A program made the position numbers and the translations under genes. The notes beneath the pieces were generated by a model that was given only the letters and a program-made list of their open reading frames with translations, made no database searches and was not told the DNA's origin. Shown here piece after piece: positions 1-10,391 of a stretch of 64,000 nt of DNA; within the stretch, counting starts at the first letter, position 1; each line of letters starts with the position of its first letter. Origin of the DNA: an uncultured SAR116 cluster alpha proteobacterium (GTDB lineage: Bacteria; Pseudomonadota; Alphaproteobacteria; Puniceispirillales; Marisalimonadaceae); assembly GCA_902595515.1 (NCBI GenBank), contig CACJQK010000003.1, positions 1-64,000 of the forward strand. The letters run 5' to 3'.

Positions 1-117
1 CTTACTTTTTTGTTTGATATGTACTTATAACATCGATATATCAATATATAGTTTTTATTAGAAATATTACAGATTAATCTAATTTTAAAGATTTTATAAC
101 TTATAAATTTTGATAAC

Positions 118-1194
118 ATGGTAAAAAATAAAAAAAATACAATTAAATCAATTATCACTTACAAGGACACAGGTGTTGACATTGATGCAGGTAATGAGCT
201 TATATCAGATATTGCAAAAATTACAGAAACCACTTCAAATGAAGGTTCATTAGGTAAATTAGGTGGCTTTGGGGGATTATTTGATTTAAAAAAATGTGGT
301 TTTAAAGACCCTATTCTTGTATCAAGCACTGATGGTGTTGGGACTAAACTAAAATTGGCTGTTCAAACTAAATCTTATTATAATATAGGGATAGATCTAG
401 TCGCTATGTGTGCCAATGATGTATTAGCACAAGGAGCAAAACCTTTATTTTTTATGGATTATTTTGCTACTAGTAAATTACATAAATCAGTAGTCGTTGA
501 AGTTATAAAGGGTATTGCAGAAGGTTGCAAACAATCAGGCTGTGCTCTCATAGGAGGAGAAACTGCTGAAATGCCAGGACATTATAGTAAAAATGATTTT
601 GATCTTGCTGGATTTTGTGTAGGAGCAGTTGAAAGAAATAAGATTTTAAAAAAAACCTCCGTCAAAAAAGGTGATTATGTAATAGGGTTGTCTAGTAATG
701 GGATACATTCTAATGGATATTCTCTTGTAAGAAAGATAATTGAAATAAATTCTATAGATATATTTAAGAATCCTGAATTTGATAAAAACAAGACTCTTGC
801 AGATATTCTTATGATGCCAACTTTGTTGTATACCAAGGCATTTCTAACAGCAAATAAAAACCATAAAGTTAAATCTATATGCCATATTACTGGTGGTGGT
901 CTAATAGACAATCCTCCTAGAGTATATAATAAAAATCTCACCCTTAAATTTGATATGAAAAACTTTATACTTCCACCTCTTTTTCAATGGCTAAAAAATA
1001 AAGCCAATATATCTATGTTTGAGTTAGCAAAAACTTTTAATTGTGGAATTGGCTTATTGATTTTTGTAGAAAAAAAAGACGCTCAAACAATAATTAATGA
1101 TGTAAAAAAAATTGGTTATAACGCTTTTTTAGTTGGATCTATGATTGAAAATAATTCAAATACTAATGTGATTTTTGATGGGTGGAACATTTAA
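118..1194 (+). CDS. purM: Phosphoribosylformylglycinamidine cyclo-ligase (PurM)
   Basis: ORF with PurM motifs (TYKDTGVDIDAGNELI; VSSTDGVGTKLKLA; GGETAEMPGHY; GLSSNGIHSNGYSLVRKI; ICHITGGGLIDNPPRV). Confidence 0.96.
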   Translation: MVKNKKNTIKSIITYKDTGVDIDAGNELISDIAKITETTSNEGSLGKLGGFGGLFDLKKCGFKDPILVSSTDGVGTKLKLAVQTKSYYNIGIDLVAMCANDVLAQGAKPLFFMDYFATSKLHKSVVVEVIKGIAEGCKQSGCALIGGETAEMPGHYSKNDFDLAGFCVGAVERNKILKKTSVKKGDYVIGLSSNGIHSNGYSLVRKIIEINSIDIFKNPEFDKNKTLADILMMPTLLYTKAFLTANKNHKVKSICHITGGGLIDNPPRVYNKNLTLKFDMKNFILPPLFQWLKNKANISMFELAKTFNCGIGLLIFVEKKDAQTIINDVKKIGYNAFLVGSMIENNSNTNVIFDGWNI

Positions 1195-1268
1195 AGTCTA
1201 ATATTTTTAAATATAAATTATTATATTTAAAATCTTAAAGTAATTATTTAAATAAAAAGGGAAAGTAA

Positions 1269-1397
1269 ATGGCAAACAAAATTGATAAAGAGACAAAAGA
1301 ACACAAGTTATTTTATGAAAATTTTTTAAAATTCACAACTTACAGTACTATAATCATAATAGTTATAGTTGCACTAATGGCAATTTTTCTAGTTTGA
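1269..1397 (+). CDS. Small single-TM protein, probable aa3-type cytochrome c oxidase subunit IV-like (42 aa)
   Basis: Read by hand (too short for the ORF track): MANKIDKETKEHKLFYENFLKFTTYSTIIIIVVIVALMAIFLV with AAAAAGGGAAAG upstream; N-terminal amphipathic segment plus one TM helix resembles alphaproteobacterial COX IV (PF07835-like). Confidence 0.55.
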   Translation: MANKIDKETKEHKLFYENFLKFTTYSTIIIIVIVALMAIFLV

Positions 1398-1404
1398 AAT
1401 TCGA

Positions 1405-1827
1405 TTAGGCAACTAACTCTATATCAGCAAAAAAGAAAGATATTTCTTTCTTGGCATTCTCCAAACTGTCAGATCCATGAATTGAGTTAGCCTCAATACT
1501 TTCAGCAAATTCTTTTCTAATAGTACCTTGTTCAGCTTCATCTGGATTAGTGGCTCCCATAATACTTCTGTTTAATTTTACTGCATTCTCACCTTCCAAT
1601 ACTTGAACAACAACGGGGCCTGAAATCATAAAGTCAACCAAGTCATTGTAAAAAGAACGATCTTTATGGATCTCGTAGAATTTTTCAGCAATAGATTTTG
1701 TCAATTGCAATCTTTTTTGTCCAATTATTTTTAATCCAGCATTTTCAAACTTTGCATTAATTAAGCCAGTTAAATTTCTTTTTGTAGCATCGGGTTTAAT
1801 TATAGACAATGTTTTCTCAATAGGCAT
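1405..1827 (-). CDS. ndk: Nucleoside diphosphate kinase
   Basis: [18 protein letters not shown]..., [20 protein letters not shown] active-site region. Confidence 0.96.
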   Translation of the reverse strand: MPIEKTLSIIKPDATKRNLTGLINAKFENAGLKIIGQKRLQLTKSIAEKFYEIHKDRSFYNDLVDFMISGPVVVQVLEGENAVKLNRSIMGATNPDEAEQGTIRKEFAESIEANSIHGSDSLENAKKEISFFFADIELVA

Positions 1828-1910
1828 GATTAATACTCCAGATAAAAGGTTTTGATATATTCATTAATAAAAATAATCAAGATAATTTTAAAATGTGAAG
1901 ATATTAAAAT

Positions 1911-3338
1911 TTAGTATTGCTGAATTAAATGGTATAACATCTTGACACCCCATCCGACACCACCAGAAGGTGTAGATGGTGTTGATTTATTTTGCCAGGT
2001 AACTCCAGCTATATCTAAATGAGCCCATGGAGTTTTTTCTACATGTCTTTTTAAAAAACATCCTGCGGTAATTGATCCAGCTCCAGGTCCTCCAATATTT
2101 TTCATGTCTGCAATCTCTGTTTTAATTAATTGATCATAATCATCATCTAATGGCATCGCCCAAACTTTTTCACCAGTAATTTCACCTGAATTAAAAATAG
2201 CTTCAGAAACTTCTTTATTATTTGAAAATAGACCTGCCCTAATATTTCCTAAAGCTACAATCATAGCACCAGTTAATGTTGCAAAATTAATCATGAATTT
2301 AGGTTTATATTTTTTTTCTGTCCACGAAAGTATGTCAGCTAGCACAAGTCTACCTTCTGCATCTGTGTTTAAAACTTCTATAGTTTGACCAGAAAATGAT
2401 TTTACTACATCTCCGGGTCTTTGAGCGTCCCCATCTGGCATGTTTTCAACAAGACCTATTACACCTATTAAATTATACTTTAACTTAGAAAGTGCTGCAG
2501 CTTCAATAATACCTGTAACTGTAGCGGCTCCACCCATGTCCCATTTCATATCTTCCATTGACTTTGACGGTTTTAGAGAAAGTCCACCAGAATCGAAGCA
2601 TACTCCCTTTCCTATAAATGCCATTGGCTTATTTTCTTTTTTGCCACCTAACCATTCCATAACAACTACTTGACTATCTTTTCTTGATCCACGACCAACT
2701 GCAAGTAATGCTTCCATTCCAATTTTCTGAAGTTGTTTTTCGTTATAGATTGTTACCTTGACTCCTATTTTTTTTAATTTTTGGCATTCTTTAGCAAATG
2801 AAGATGGATATAATATATTTGGTGGCTGCCATACTAAATCTCTGGCAGTGAATATACCCTTCGCTAGATTTTGAATTTCAGAAATGTTCTTTAAATTTTT
2901 TTTTAGATCATTACAAACAAAGACTACATTTTTTAAATTTGTTATTTGTTTTAACTTATTCTTTTTATAATTTGAGAATTTATATGAACTTAAAATAATT
3001 CCTAAAGCTAGCCGTTCGTTAATTAAAACATTATTTTCATAAATTTTTGCATGAGTTGAACCTAAAGTTTTTATTTTGTTATAAATTCTACCACCTAATT
3101 CTTCTAAATATTTATGTGTTAGATCTTTTTGTAAATTTTTTCTTTTAACTATAAGAAAGTTTCCCTTTTCTGATCTAACTAAAATTATGTTGGATTGTTC
3201 ATCTGTAATGATTTTTTTAAATAAGTTTAATAAATCTTTTTGAAAGTTAAATAAAATGTTTATTTCATTATCTTTAAACTTTAAATCAGTTTTTGGTTTT
3301 TCAAAATTGAATTTCATAAACCTTTTATCAATTAACAT
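1911..3338 (-). CDS. pepA: Leucyl aminopeptidase (M17); start trimmed from the ORF-track start, which overlaps lptF
   Basis: VGKGVCFDSGGLSLKPSKSMEDMKWDMGGAA and NTDAEGRLVLADIL metal-site motifs. Confidence 0.93.
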   Translation of the reverse strand: MLIDKRFMKFNFEKPKTDLKFKDNEINILFNFQKDLLNLFKKIITDEQSNIILVRSEKGNFLIVKRKNLQKDLTHKYLEELGGRIYNKIKTLGSTHAKIYENNVLINERLALGIILSSYKFSNYKKNKLKQITNLKNVVFVCNDLKKNLKNISEIQNLAKGIFTARDLVWQPPNILYPSSFAKECQKLKKIGVKVTIYNEKQLQKIGMEALLAVGRGSRKDSQVVVMEWLGGKKENKPMAFIGKGVCFDSGGLSLKPSKSMEDMKWDMGGAATVTGIIEAAALSKLKYNLIGVIGLVENMPDGDAQRPGDVVKSFSGQTIEVLNTDAEGRLVLADILSWTEKKYKPKFMINFATLTGAMIVALGNIRAGLFSNNKEVSEAIFNSGEITGEKVWAMPLDDDYDQLIKTEIADMKNIGGPGAGSITAGCFLKRHVEKTPWAHLDIAGVTWQNKSTPSTPSGGVGWGVKMLYHLIQQY

Positions 3339-3441
3339 TGTCTTTTCCTTGATACAATTTGTATTATAATATTTATATCGATTGATTATGTTACTATAAA
3401 CATTTAAAAAAAATTTAATATAGTTTTGAGAAAAAATATTT

Positions 3442-4554
3442 ATGATACTAAATTGGTATGTTTTTAGACAAACATTAAACAACGTATTCATTTCAACATG
3501 TGTTTTTGTTGGAATAATATGGTTAAGTCAATCGTTTAAGACCATAAAATTAATTATAAATAAAGGAGCAGGTATTTCTGATTTTTTTATCTTATCTGCT
3601 TATAGCTTTCCAAGTTGGCTTTTAATAGCTCTACCATTTGGTACTCTTGCAGGATGTATGATTTCGTATTTAAAACTTGAAAATGATAAAGAAATTTTGG
3701 TAATGAAATCAGTAGGTTTAAGTCCTTTAAGGTTGAGCTATCCCGCTTTTTTTGTGTCTACTCTAGCTTCTTTAATTTTATTTACAATATCTCATTTTAT
3801 TTTGCCAAAAACTTATAAAAATTTTAAAATTTTACAAAATGAAATAAGAAATAGTTCTCAGAATTTGATCTTGAAAGATAATACTTTTATTGACATAAAC
3901 AAAAACCAAACAATTTTTATAGGTAAATTCAAAAAAAATAACATACTGGAAGAAATTTTTATTCAAGATAGAACTGACCCTTTATATATGGTGGAGTTTT
4001 TTGCAAAAAGTGGTTTTTTAACCTTAAAAGAAAACATAACTTTAAGTATGAAAGATGGAACAAGAGTTTCTACAGATATAAAAGGAAAATCTACTATATT
4101 AAATTTTCAAAAATATAATATTAAAATAAAAAATACAGAACGTTCAAAGTCAGATGCGTATAATAGAGTTGTAGAATATAATGAATACAGTTTTTTTGAA
4201 TTAATCAATAAATCAAAGAATTTTAAGAAAAATGAAGGAAAGTTTTTAGCTGAAGCTCACAGCAGAAATACTATAGTGTTTATGCCATTCGTATTTTCAT
4301 GTATTGTAATGCTAACTATTTTAAAAGCTGGCTTTTCAAGAATATTTTCAGTTTATAGGAAAACAAGTGCAATTGGTCTTATCTTCATTGTCCAGAGTAT
4401 AGTTTTAATAATTAAAAACTTAGTTCACTCCAATACATTACTCTTACCTATTATGTATTTATTTCCGTTAATGATAATAATCATGTGCATTTTATTACTT
4501 AGTAAAAATGGACAATCTTTTAAATTGCAATCTAGCTATAAAGAGACTACATAG
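3442..4554 (+). CDS. lptF: LPS export permease LptF (YjgP/YjgQ family)
   Basis: YjgP/YjgQ-like topology, paired with lptG upstream of surA-pdxA-rsmA. Confidence 0.88.
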   Translation: MILNWYVFRQTLNNVFISTCVFVGIIWLSQSFKTIKLIINKGAGISDFFILSAYSFPSWLLIALPFGTLAGCMISYLKLENDKEILVMKSVGLSPLRLSYPAFFVSTLASLILFTISHFILPKTYKNFKILQNEIRNSSQNLILKDNTFIDINKNQTIFIGKFKKNNILEEIFIQDRTDPLYMVEFFAKSGFLTLKENITLSMKDGTRVSTDIKGKSTILNFQKYNIKIKNTERSKSDAYNRVVEYNEYSFFELINKSKNFKKNEGKFLAEAHSRNTIVFMPFVFSCIVMLTILKAGFSRIFSVYRKTSAIGLIFIVQSIVLIIKNLVHSNTLLLPIMYLFPLMIIIMCILLLSKNGQSFKLQSSYKETT

Positions 4555-4556
4555 TT

Positions 4557-5702
4557 ATGCCGTTCATAAATAACCATCCTACAATCATATATATATATTT
4601 TACTAAAGATTTATTTAAATTTTTTATTTTAACATTAATCTCAATAATTATATTTGTATTTTTTATTGATTTAATTGAACTTTTTAGAAGATCTTCAAAT
4701 AAAGTTGGCATAGCACATGTATATCAAGCTAATTTTGTTGATTTAATAGGAATGGCTTCATTAAAAATTGTAGGAAATATCCAAAAAATTTTACCGTTTG
4801 CAGCTTTGATTGGTTCTATTGCTTGCTTTAACCATTGGAGAAAAAAAAATTATTACGTAATATCTAAAACTTCCGGCATTTCTTTGTGGAAAATTCTTTC
4901 ACCAATATTAGTTTGTTTTTTTTGTGTAGGACTTTTTTCAATTATTGCTTTAAATCCTTTTTCAACCCTTTTAAACAAGAAATATGAAACATTAGAAACT
5001 TTATTTTTTGGAAAAGCTAATTTTAAACAGTTATCATTTGATACAAAAGGGTTTTGGATAAAGCAATCATCTGGGCAAAAGTATTTGATTATTAATGCCA
5101 ATAAAATAGATGAAAAATTAAATACATTATTCAACTTAAATATATTTGTTTACGATCAAGATAAAACTTTTTTAAAAAGGATAGGAGCCCAAATAGGGAA
5201 ATTCACGCCAGAAAAATTAATTTTAAACGACGTAAAATTAATAGATAAGAACTCAAAAATTTCAAATTTTAAAAATTACACTTTTTTAATTGATTTTGAC
5301 ACAAGCAGGTTAAATGTAGCAACTAAGAAACCAGATAAAATATTTCTATTAGATTATCCTAATTACTTAATAAAAATGAACACCTATGGTCTTAACATAT
5401 CAAAACATTTAATTCATTTTTTTAAATTAATATGTCAGCCATTTTTAATTATATCAATGATTTTACTTTCTGCTTCCTTAATGCTAAGGAGTAGTGAAAG
5501 GAAGGTTGAGTTCGGAATTGTCTCACTATCTCTTGTAGTTGGTTTTAGCTTATATTTTATTGGAGATTTTATTTTTGCATTAGGTTTTTCTGAAAAAATT
5601 CCCCCTCTACTTGCAGGCTTTGGACCTACATTAATCGGACTTTTTTCAGGATGTTATTTAATAAGTGACATCGATGAAATTAAATACTTTAAAAAAAAAT
5701 AG
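4557..5702 (+). CDS. lptG: LPS export permease LptG
   Basis: YjgP/YjgQ-like, tandem with lptF. Confidence 0.87.
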   Translation: MPFINNHPTIIYIYFTKDLFKFFILTLISIIIFVFFIDLIELFRRSSNKVGIAHVYQANFVDLIGMASLKIVGNIQKILPFAALIGSIACFNHWRKKNYYVISKTSGISLWKILSPILVCFFCVGLFSIIALNPFSTLLNKKYETLETLFFGKANFKQLSFDTKGFWIKQSSGQKYLIINANKIDEKLNTLFNLNIFVYDQDKTFLKRIGAQIGKFTPEKLILNDVKLIDKNSKISNFKNYTFLIDFDTSRLNVATKKPDKIFLLDYPNYLIKMNTYGLNISKHLIHFFKLICQPFLIISMILLSASLMLRSSERKVEFGIVSLSLVVGFSLYFIGDFIFALGFSEKIPPLLAGFGPTLIGLFSGCYLISDIDEIKYFKKK

Positions 5703-5716
5703 GCGATAATTGAAAG

Positions 5717-6976
5717 ATGAGTATAAATTCTTTAAATTTTAAATTAGTTTTTTTTATTTTTTTACTTTTCATTATTTTATTTAAAAGCGCTGTTGGTAAA
5801 GAAAACTATGTTGTTACTACAGTAAACCAATTACCAATAACAAAATACGAGATTTTAAACAGATCAAAATTAATAGCATCCACCATTGATAATAATTTTA
5901 CTCTAAAAAATTTAGAAAATTACTATAATCAAGCTCTTAAAACTCTAATTAATGAAAAGATTATTTTTTCAGCTGGCAAAAAAATTAATAAAAATTTGGA
6001 TTCTATCGTTTCAGAAAAAGCAAATAGATTACTTTTAATTGAGTTTGAAAATTCCAAAGCTAAATTAAACAGTTTTATCACAAAAACTACTGTTCCAAAA
6101 TCAACTTTAATTGAAAAATATAAAGCACAACTGATATGGGGGATAGTCTTAAAAAATAAGTATAAATCTCAATTCGATAAAATTGAAAAAAATATTGATC
6201 TAACAATCGCATTGAGTAAAGAAAAGAAAAATGAAGATTTATATGATTTAGCCGAAATAGTTATAGATAGGAAAAATAATTCTAAACTTTTGGAAAAAAT
6301 TAATTCTGCTCTTAAGGATGGAATAGCATTTATTGACATCGCTAAACAAGTCTCAATAAGTAGCTCTTCTAAATTTAATGGAAAAATTGGATGGAAAAAC
6401 TTTCAGAATTTACCTAGTTTTATCAAAAGAAAACAAACTACTATAAATGAAAAAGAAATTTTTACATCTATTGAAAAGGACAAAATTAAATTGGTAAAAG
6501 TTTTAGCAAAACGAATAAACGGAGAATTAAGTTACACTGAAGACCAAGTTCTATTAGCTCAAGTAAAGTTCCCAATTAATTTTCAAAAGCAAAGTATTGC
6601 ATACATAAAAATTAAGAAAATTTTAGATAATTTATTACTTAACAAAAAAAATTGTCAATCATTAAATAATTTGAAAAAACAAGATCATGAATTTTTAAAT
6701 TTAAGATTAATAAAATCAAGAATTGCTGATTTGAATCCAAAGTTACAAGATATTGTAAATAAGACTAATTTTTTTAAAACTTCTCAACCAATTTTTTACA
6801 GGAACCATGGATATGTATATGTTAAATGTGATATTGAAAAAGCAAAACTAAATGAAATTAATTACATAAGTCTAAAAAAATCAATCATGAATAAATACTT
6901 TATAATTTATAGTGAAAAGCTTTTAAAACGTCTGAATAATGAAGCTAATGTAAAACTAATTGAAAATTTAAAATGA
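5717..6976 (+). CDS. surA: SurA-like periplasmic chaperone/peptidyl-prolyl isomerase
   Basis: N-terminal signal segment, VVTTVNQLPITKYEILNRSKL (SurA N-domain-like), position before pdxA. Confidence 0.72.
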   Translation: MSINSLNFKLVFFIFLLFIILFKSAVGKENYVVTTVNQLPITKYEILNRSKLIASTIDNNFTLKNLENYYNQALKTLINEKIIFSAGKKINKNLDSIVSEKANRLLLIEFENSKAKLNSFITKTTVPKSTLIEKYKAQLIWGIVLKNKYKSQFDKIEKNIDLTIALSKEKKNEDLYDLAEIVIDRKNNSKLLEKINSALKDGIAFIDIAKQVSISSSSKFNGKIGWKNFQNLPSFIKRKQTTINEKEIFTSIEKDKIKLVKVLAKRINGELSYTEDQVLLAQVKFPINFQKQSIAYIKIKKILDNLLLNKKNCQSLNNLKKQDHEFLNLRLIKSRIADLNPKLQDIVNKTNFFKTSQPIFYRNHGYVYVKCDIEKAKLNEINYISLKKSIMNKYFIIYSEKLLKRLNNEANVKLIENLK

Positions 6977-7992
6977 TTTCATCAAAAAATTTTATATTAA
7001 TAACTGCTGGAGATCCAGCAAGCATATCAACAGAGATAACGATAAAAGCAATTGAGTCAAAAAAGAAAAATAATAACATCAAATGTATCGTAATAACTGA
7101 TCCAAACTTAGTAGAAGTAAATAAAGCCTTATTAAAAAGTAACATAAGGATTCATCAAATTAATGATATTGTAAATTTTACTGACTATAAAGATGGGTGC
7201 TTAAATATTATTGCATTGAAGCTTAAAAACAAATTTAATTTTGGGAAACCAGACATTAAAAACTTTTCTTTTATAAAATCATCAATAACTACAGCCACAG
7301 ATGTATATTTTAAAAGTGTAGCTTCTGCTATTGTAACTAACCCTATTAATAAGTTTATGATGCACGAAGCTGGATTTAATTTTGAAGGCCATACCGATTT
7401 CTTAGCAACGTTATCGTCAAAAAAAATTAAACCTGTAATGATGTTAGTAACTAAGGAACTAAAAACTTTACCTTTAACAATTCATGTACCCTTAATAAAG
7501 GTACCTAAATTAATTACTAAGGATCTGATTTGCTCAAATATAAAAATCGCAGCTGAATCTCTGAAAACTTTTTTTAATATTAAACGTCCTTCCATAATAG
7601 TTACTGGCCTAAATCCTCATGCTGGAGAAAATGGTGATTTTGGCAATGAAGAAATAAATGTTATCAAACCAGCAATAGATGAATTAAAAAAAAAGCTTAA
7701 AAACATATGCTTGTCTGGACCAATTTCAGCAGACACTGCTTTTTCTACAACTATAAGATCCAAATATGATTTAGCTGTGTGTATGTATCATGACCAAGCA
7801 TTAATTCCAATTAAAACTCTAGATTTTAATAATGGGGTTAATGTAACGTTAGGTTTAGATTTTATAAGAACATCACCTGATCATGGAACGGGGTTTGATA
7901 TAGCTGGTAAAAATTTAGCTAACCCCGAAAGTTTAATTGCAGCAGTAAATCTTGCTTATGATATGTGTGTTAACAAAAAAAATGCAAAATAA
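6973..7992 (+). CDS. pdxA: 4-hydroxythreonine-4-phosphate dehydrogenase
   Basis: AIVTNPINKFMMHEAGFNFEGHTDFLA; GLNPHAGENGDFGNEE; MYHDQALIPIKTLDFNNGVNVTLGLDFIRTSPDHGTGFDIAGK. Confidence 0.95.
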   Translation: MISSKNFILITAGDPASISTEITIKAIESKKKNNNIKCIVITDPNLVEVNKALLKSNIRIHQINDIVNFTDYKDGCLNIIALKLKNKFNFGKPDIKNFSFIKSSITTATDVYFKSVASAIVTNPINKFMMHEAGFNFEGHTDFLATLSSKKIKPVMMLVTKELKTLPLTIHVPLIKVPKLITKDLICSNIKIAAESLKTFFNIKRPSIIVTGLNPHAGENGDFGNEEINVIKPAIDELKKKLKNICLSGPISADTAFSTTIRSKYDLAVCMYHDQALIPIKTLDFNNGVNVTLGLDFIRTSPDHGTGFDIAGKNLANPESLIAAVNLAYDMCVNKKNAK

Positions 7993-8815
7993 AATTGAAA
8001 ATCTTCCAAATATTCAAGAAATTTTAAAAAAAAATAATATCAAAATCTATAAGGCTTTGGGCCAAAATTTTTTATTTGATTTAAACATAACAGATAAAAT
8101 TGTAAAAAAATCAAACCCAATTGCTTCAACTATTATAGAAGTTGGATCTGGTCCAGGAAGTTTAACAAGATCTATTTTAAAAAATAAATCTGCTACTGTT
8201 TATGCAATTGATAAAGATATTCAATCTAATGCAATGTTAGCAGAGCTTAAAATGATTTATAAAGATCGTCTAAACATAATCATTGATGATGCTTTACATT
8301 ACCCTATATGGGAGTTGGGTGATGCACCAAGACAAATAATAGCTAATTTACCGTACAACATAAGTACAAAATTATTAGTAATGTGGTTAAAAAATATTGA
8401 TAAATTTGACCTGCTCACACTAATGTTTCAAAAAGAAGTCGCCGATAGAATAATTGCAAAACCTGGTTCAAAAAATTATGGAAGATTATCAATTTTAACT
8501 AATTGGTTAACTAAAAGCACAAAATTATTTGATATTCCTAGTGAAGCATTCATACCTAAACCAAAAGTTAATTCAACAGTCATTCAATTGAAGCCTTATT
8601 CTAAACCAATTTTTGACGTATCATTTGAATCTTTAGAAAAAATAACACATCTTGCGTTTAGTCAAAAAAGAAAAATACTTAGAAATAGCTTAAAAGAAAT
8701 TAATAGTGAAAAAGTACTTGGGGAATTAAACATTTCGTCAAACTTAAGACCAGAAAATTTAACAGTTTTAGATTTTTGCAAAATAGCTAAAAAATCATTT
8801 GATTTTAATTGTTAA
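7982..8815 (+). CDS. rsmA: 16S rRNA (adenine1518-N6/adenine1519-N6)-dimethyltransferase
   Basis: KALGQNFLFD, EVGSGPGSLTR, IANLPYNIST, FQKEVADRI, AFIPKPKVNSTV motifs. Confidence 0.95.
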   Translation: MQNKIENLPNIQEILKKNNIKIYKALGQNFLFDLNITDKIVKKSNPIASTIIEVGSGPGSLTRSILKNKSATVYAIDKDIQSNAMLAELKMIYKDRLNIIIDDALHYPIWELGDAPRQIIANLPYNISTKLLVMWLKNIDKFDLLTLMFQKEVADRIIAKPGSKNYGRLSILTNWLTKSTKLFDIPSEAFIPKPKVNSTVIQLKPYSKPIFDVSFESLEKITHLAFSQKRKILRNSLKEINSEKVLGELNISSNLRPENLTVLDFCKIAKKSFDFNC

Positions 8816-9435
8816 AGAAGTTTGTCTAAAGTTTTTTTTAATGAAATTTGTCTTAGTCTTCGAAGTCTTTCAGAAAATATAATTGATTTGATTTGTTCAA
8901 CTGCGAGTTCAATTCTTGTATTGACTATTACAAAATCATATTCTTTGTAATGACTTATTTCCTTTTTTGCTTCAGACATTCTTTTTATAAAATTTTCTTT
9001 ATTCTCGCTTGCCCTTTTACCCAACCTACATTCTAACTCTTCCATTGACGGTGGTAAAATAAAAACTTTTATAACATCCAGAGGTAAGTGTTTTTCAATC
9101 TGTCTTGTTCCTTGCCAATCAATATCAACAATAACGTCAGTACCATTATTAATTTTTGAAACCACTTCATCTTTCAATGTTCCATATAAGTAACCAAAAA
9201 CGTTTGCATGTTCTAAAAATTTATTTTGTTTTATAAGATTGTTAAATTCACTTTCATTTTTAAAAAAGTAATGTTTTCCCTCTATTTCTTCTTTTCTTTT
9301 TTTACGAGTAGTTACAGATACAGACAAATCAATTCCATCAACTTGCTCAATTAACTTTTTACATATTGTAGTTTTACCAGCTCCTGAAGGAGAAGAAATA
9401 ACAAGCACCAAACCTTTGTTATTAATATTATACAT
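8812..9435 (-). CDS. gmk: Guanylate kinase
   Basis: LVISSPSGAGKTTICKKL; SVSVTTRKKRKEEIEGKHYFF. Confidence 0.96.
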   Translation of the reverse strand: MYNINNKGLVLVISSPSGAGKTTICKKLIEQVDGIDLSVSVTTRKKRKEEIEGKHYFFKNESEFNNLIKQNKFLEHANVFGYLYGTLKDEVVSKINNGTDVIVDIDWQGTRQIEKHLPLDVIKVFILPPSMEELECRLGKRASENKENFIKRMSEAKKEISHYKEYDFVIVNTRIELAVEQIKSIIFSERLRRLRQISLKKTLDKLL

Positions 9436-10391
9436 TATTTTTCCTTAGATCTTTTCTTTTTCCATAACTCAATATTTTTCTTATGTAAACTATATGTTTC
9501 TGCAAATCTATGTCTACCATTTCCATCACTTACAAAATACAAATAATTAGTTGTTTTTAGATCTATAAGAGAGATTAAAGCATTTTTTCCAGGGTAAGAA
9601 ATTGGTGTTGGGGGTAAGCCTTGAAAATAATATGTGTTAAATAAGTTATTTGATTTCAACATTTTTTTTGTTATTTTTTTCCCATTTACTCCAAATCCAT
9701 ACGCAAGTGTTACATCAGACTGAAGTCTCATTTTGTTTTTAAGCCTATTAATAAAAACACTTGCTACTAACATGCTATCATCAAAATTTTTTGACTCCTT
9801 TTGAATTATCGAAGCAAGTATTAATAATTCATTTTTATTTTTTAATATAAAATCCTTAGGTTTTTTTTTCCAAATAATGTCTAATAAATTGTCTTGCGCT
9901 ATTTTCATTTGTGCTAACAGTTTTTTTCTAGGATACCCGTATTTAAAAAAATATGTATCAGGTTTGTAAACACCCTCTTTTAAATTTTTAACTTCCCCAG
10001 TTAAATAAGGATTTTTAATCAAATTGATTTCTAACTCTTTTGCAGTAGAACCTTCGATTAGGGTGAAACTCCTAGTTAAAGTTTTACCTAGTTGGAAAAT
10101 TTTCTGTACATCATAGAGTGTAAAATTTTTAGGAATCAAGTACTCACCAGCTTTTGGCATAAAAGATTTTTCATGAAAAAATGAAATTAGTTCCCATTTC
10201 AAACGTGAGATTTCTATTTTTTTTGTTTTAAGTTCAGATAGAATTTTTTTCTGGTTGGTATTTTTTTTTAATAAATAATAAGTATCTTCAAAAACGATGA
10301 TTTTATTTTTCAAATCATTAAGAAAAAGATAAGGTAAAATTAAAAGAAAAAATAATATTAATAGAAGAACAGACTTTTTTTTTAAAATCAA
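9435..10391 (-). CDS. mltG: Endolytic transglycosylase MltG (YceG-like)
   Basis: ILASIIQKESKN...VASVFINRLKNKMRLQSDVTLAYG; LPPTPISYPGKNAL. Confidence 0.92.
   Translation of the reverse strand: MILKKKSVLLLILFFLLILPYLFLNDLKNKIIVFEDTYYLLKKNTNQKKILSELKTKKIEISRLKWELISFFHEKSFMPKAGEYLIPKNFTLYDVQKIFQLGKTLTRSFTLIEGSTAKELEINLIKNPYLTGEVKNLKEGVYKPDTYFFKYGYPRKKLLAQMKIAQDNLLDIIWKKKPKDFILKNKNELLILASIIQKESKNFDDSMLVASVFINRLKNKMRLQSDVTLAYGFGVNGKKITKKMLKSNNLFNTYYFQGLPPTPISYPGKNALISLIDLKTTNYLYFVSDGNGRHRFAETYSLHKKNIELWKKKRSKEK

Noticed and set aside
2440-2673. Plus-strand ORF inside pepA
   Set aside because: Antisense to a clear conserved enzyme; no independent coding evidence.
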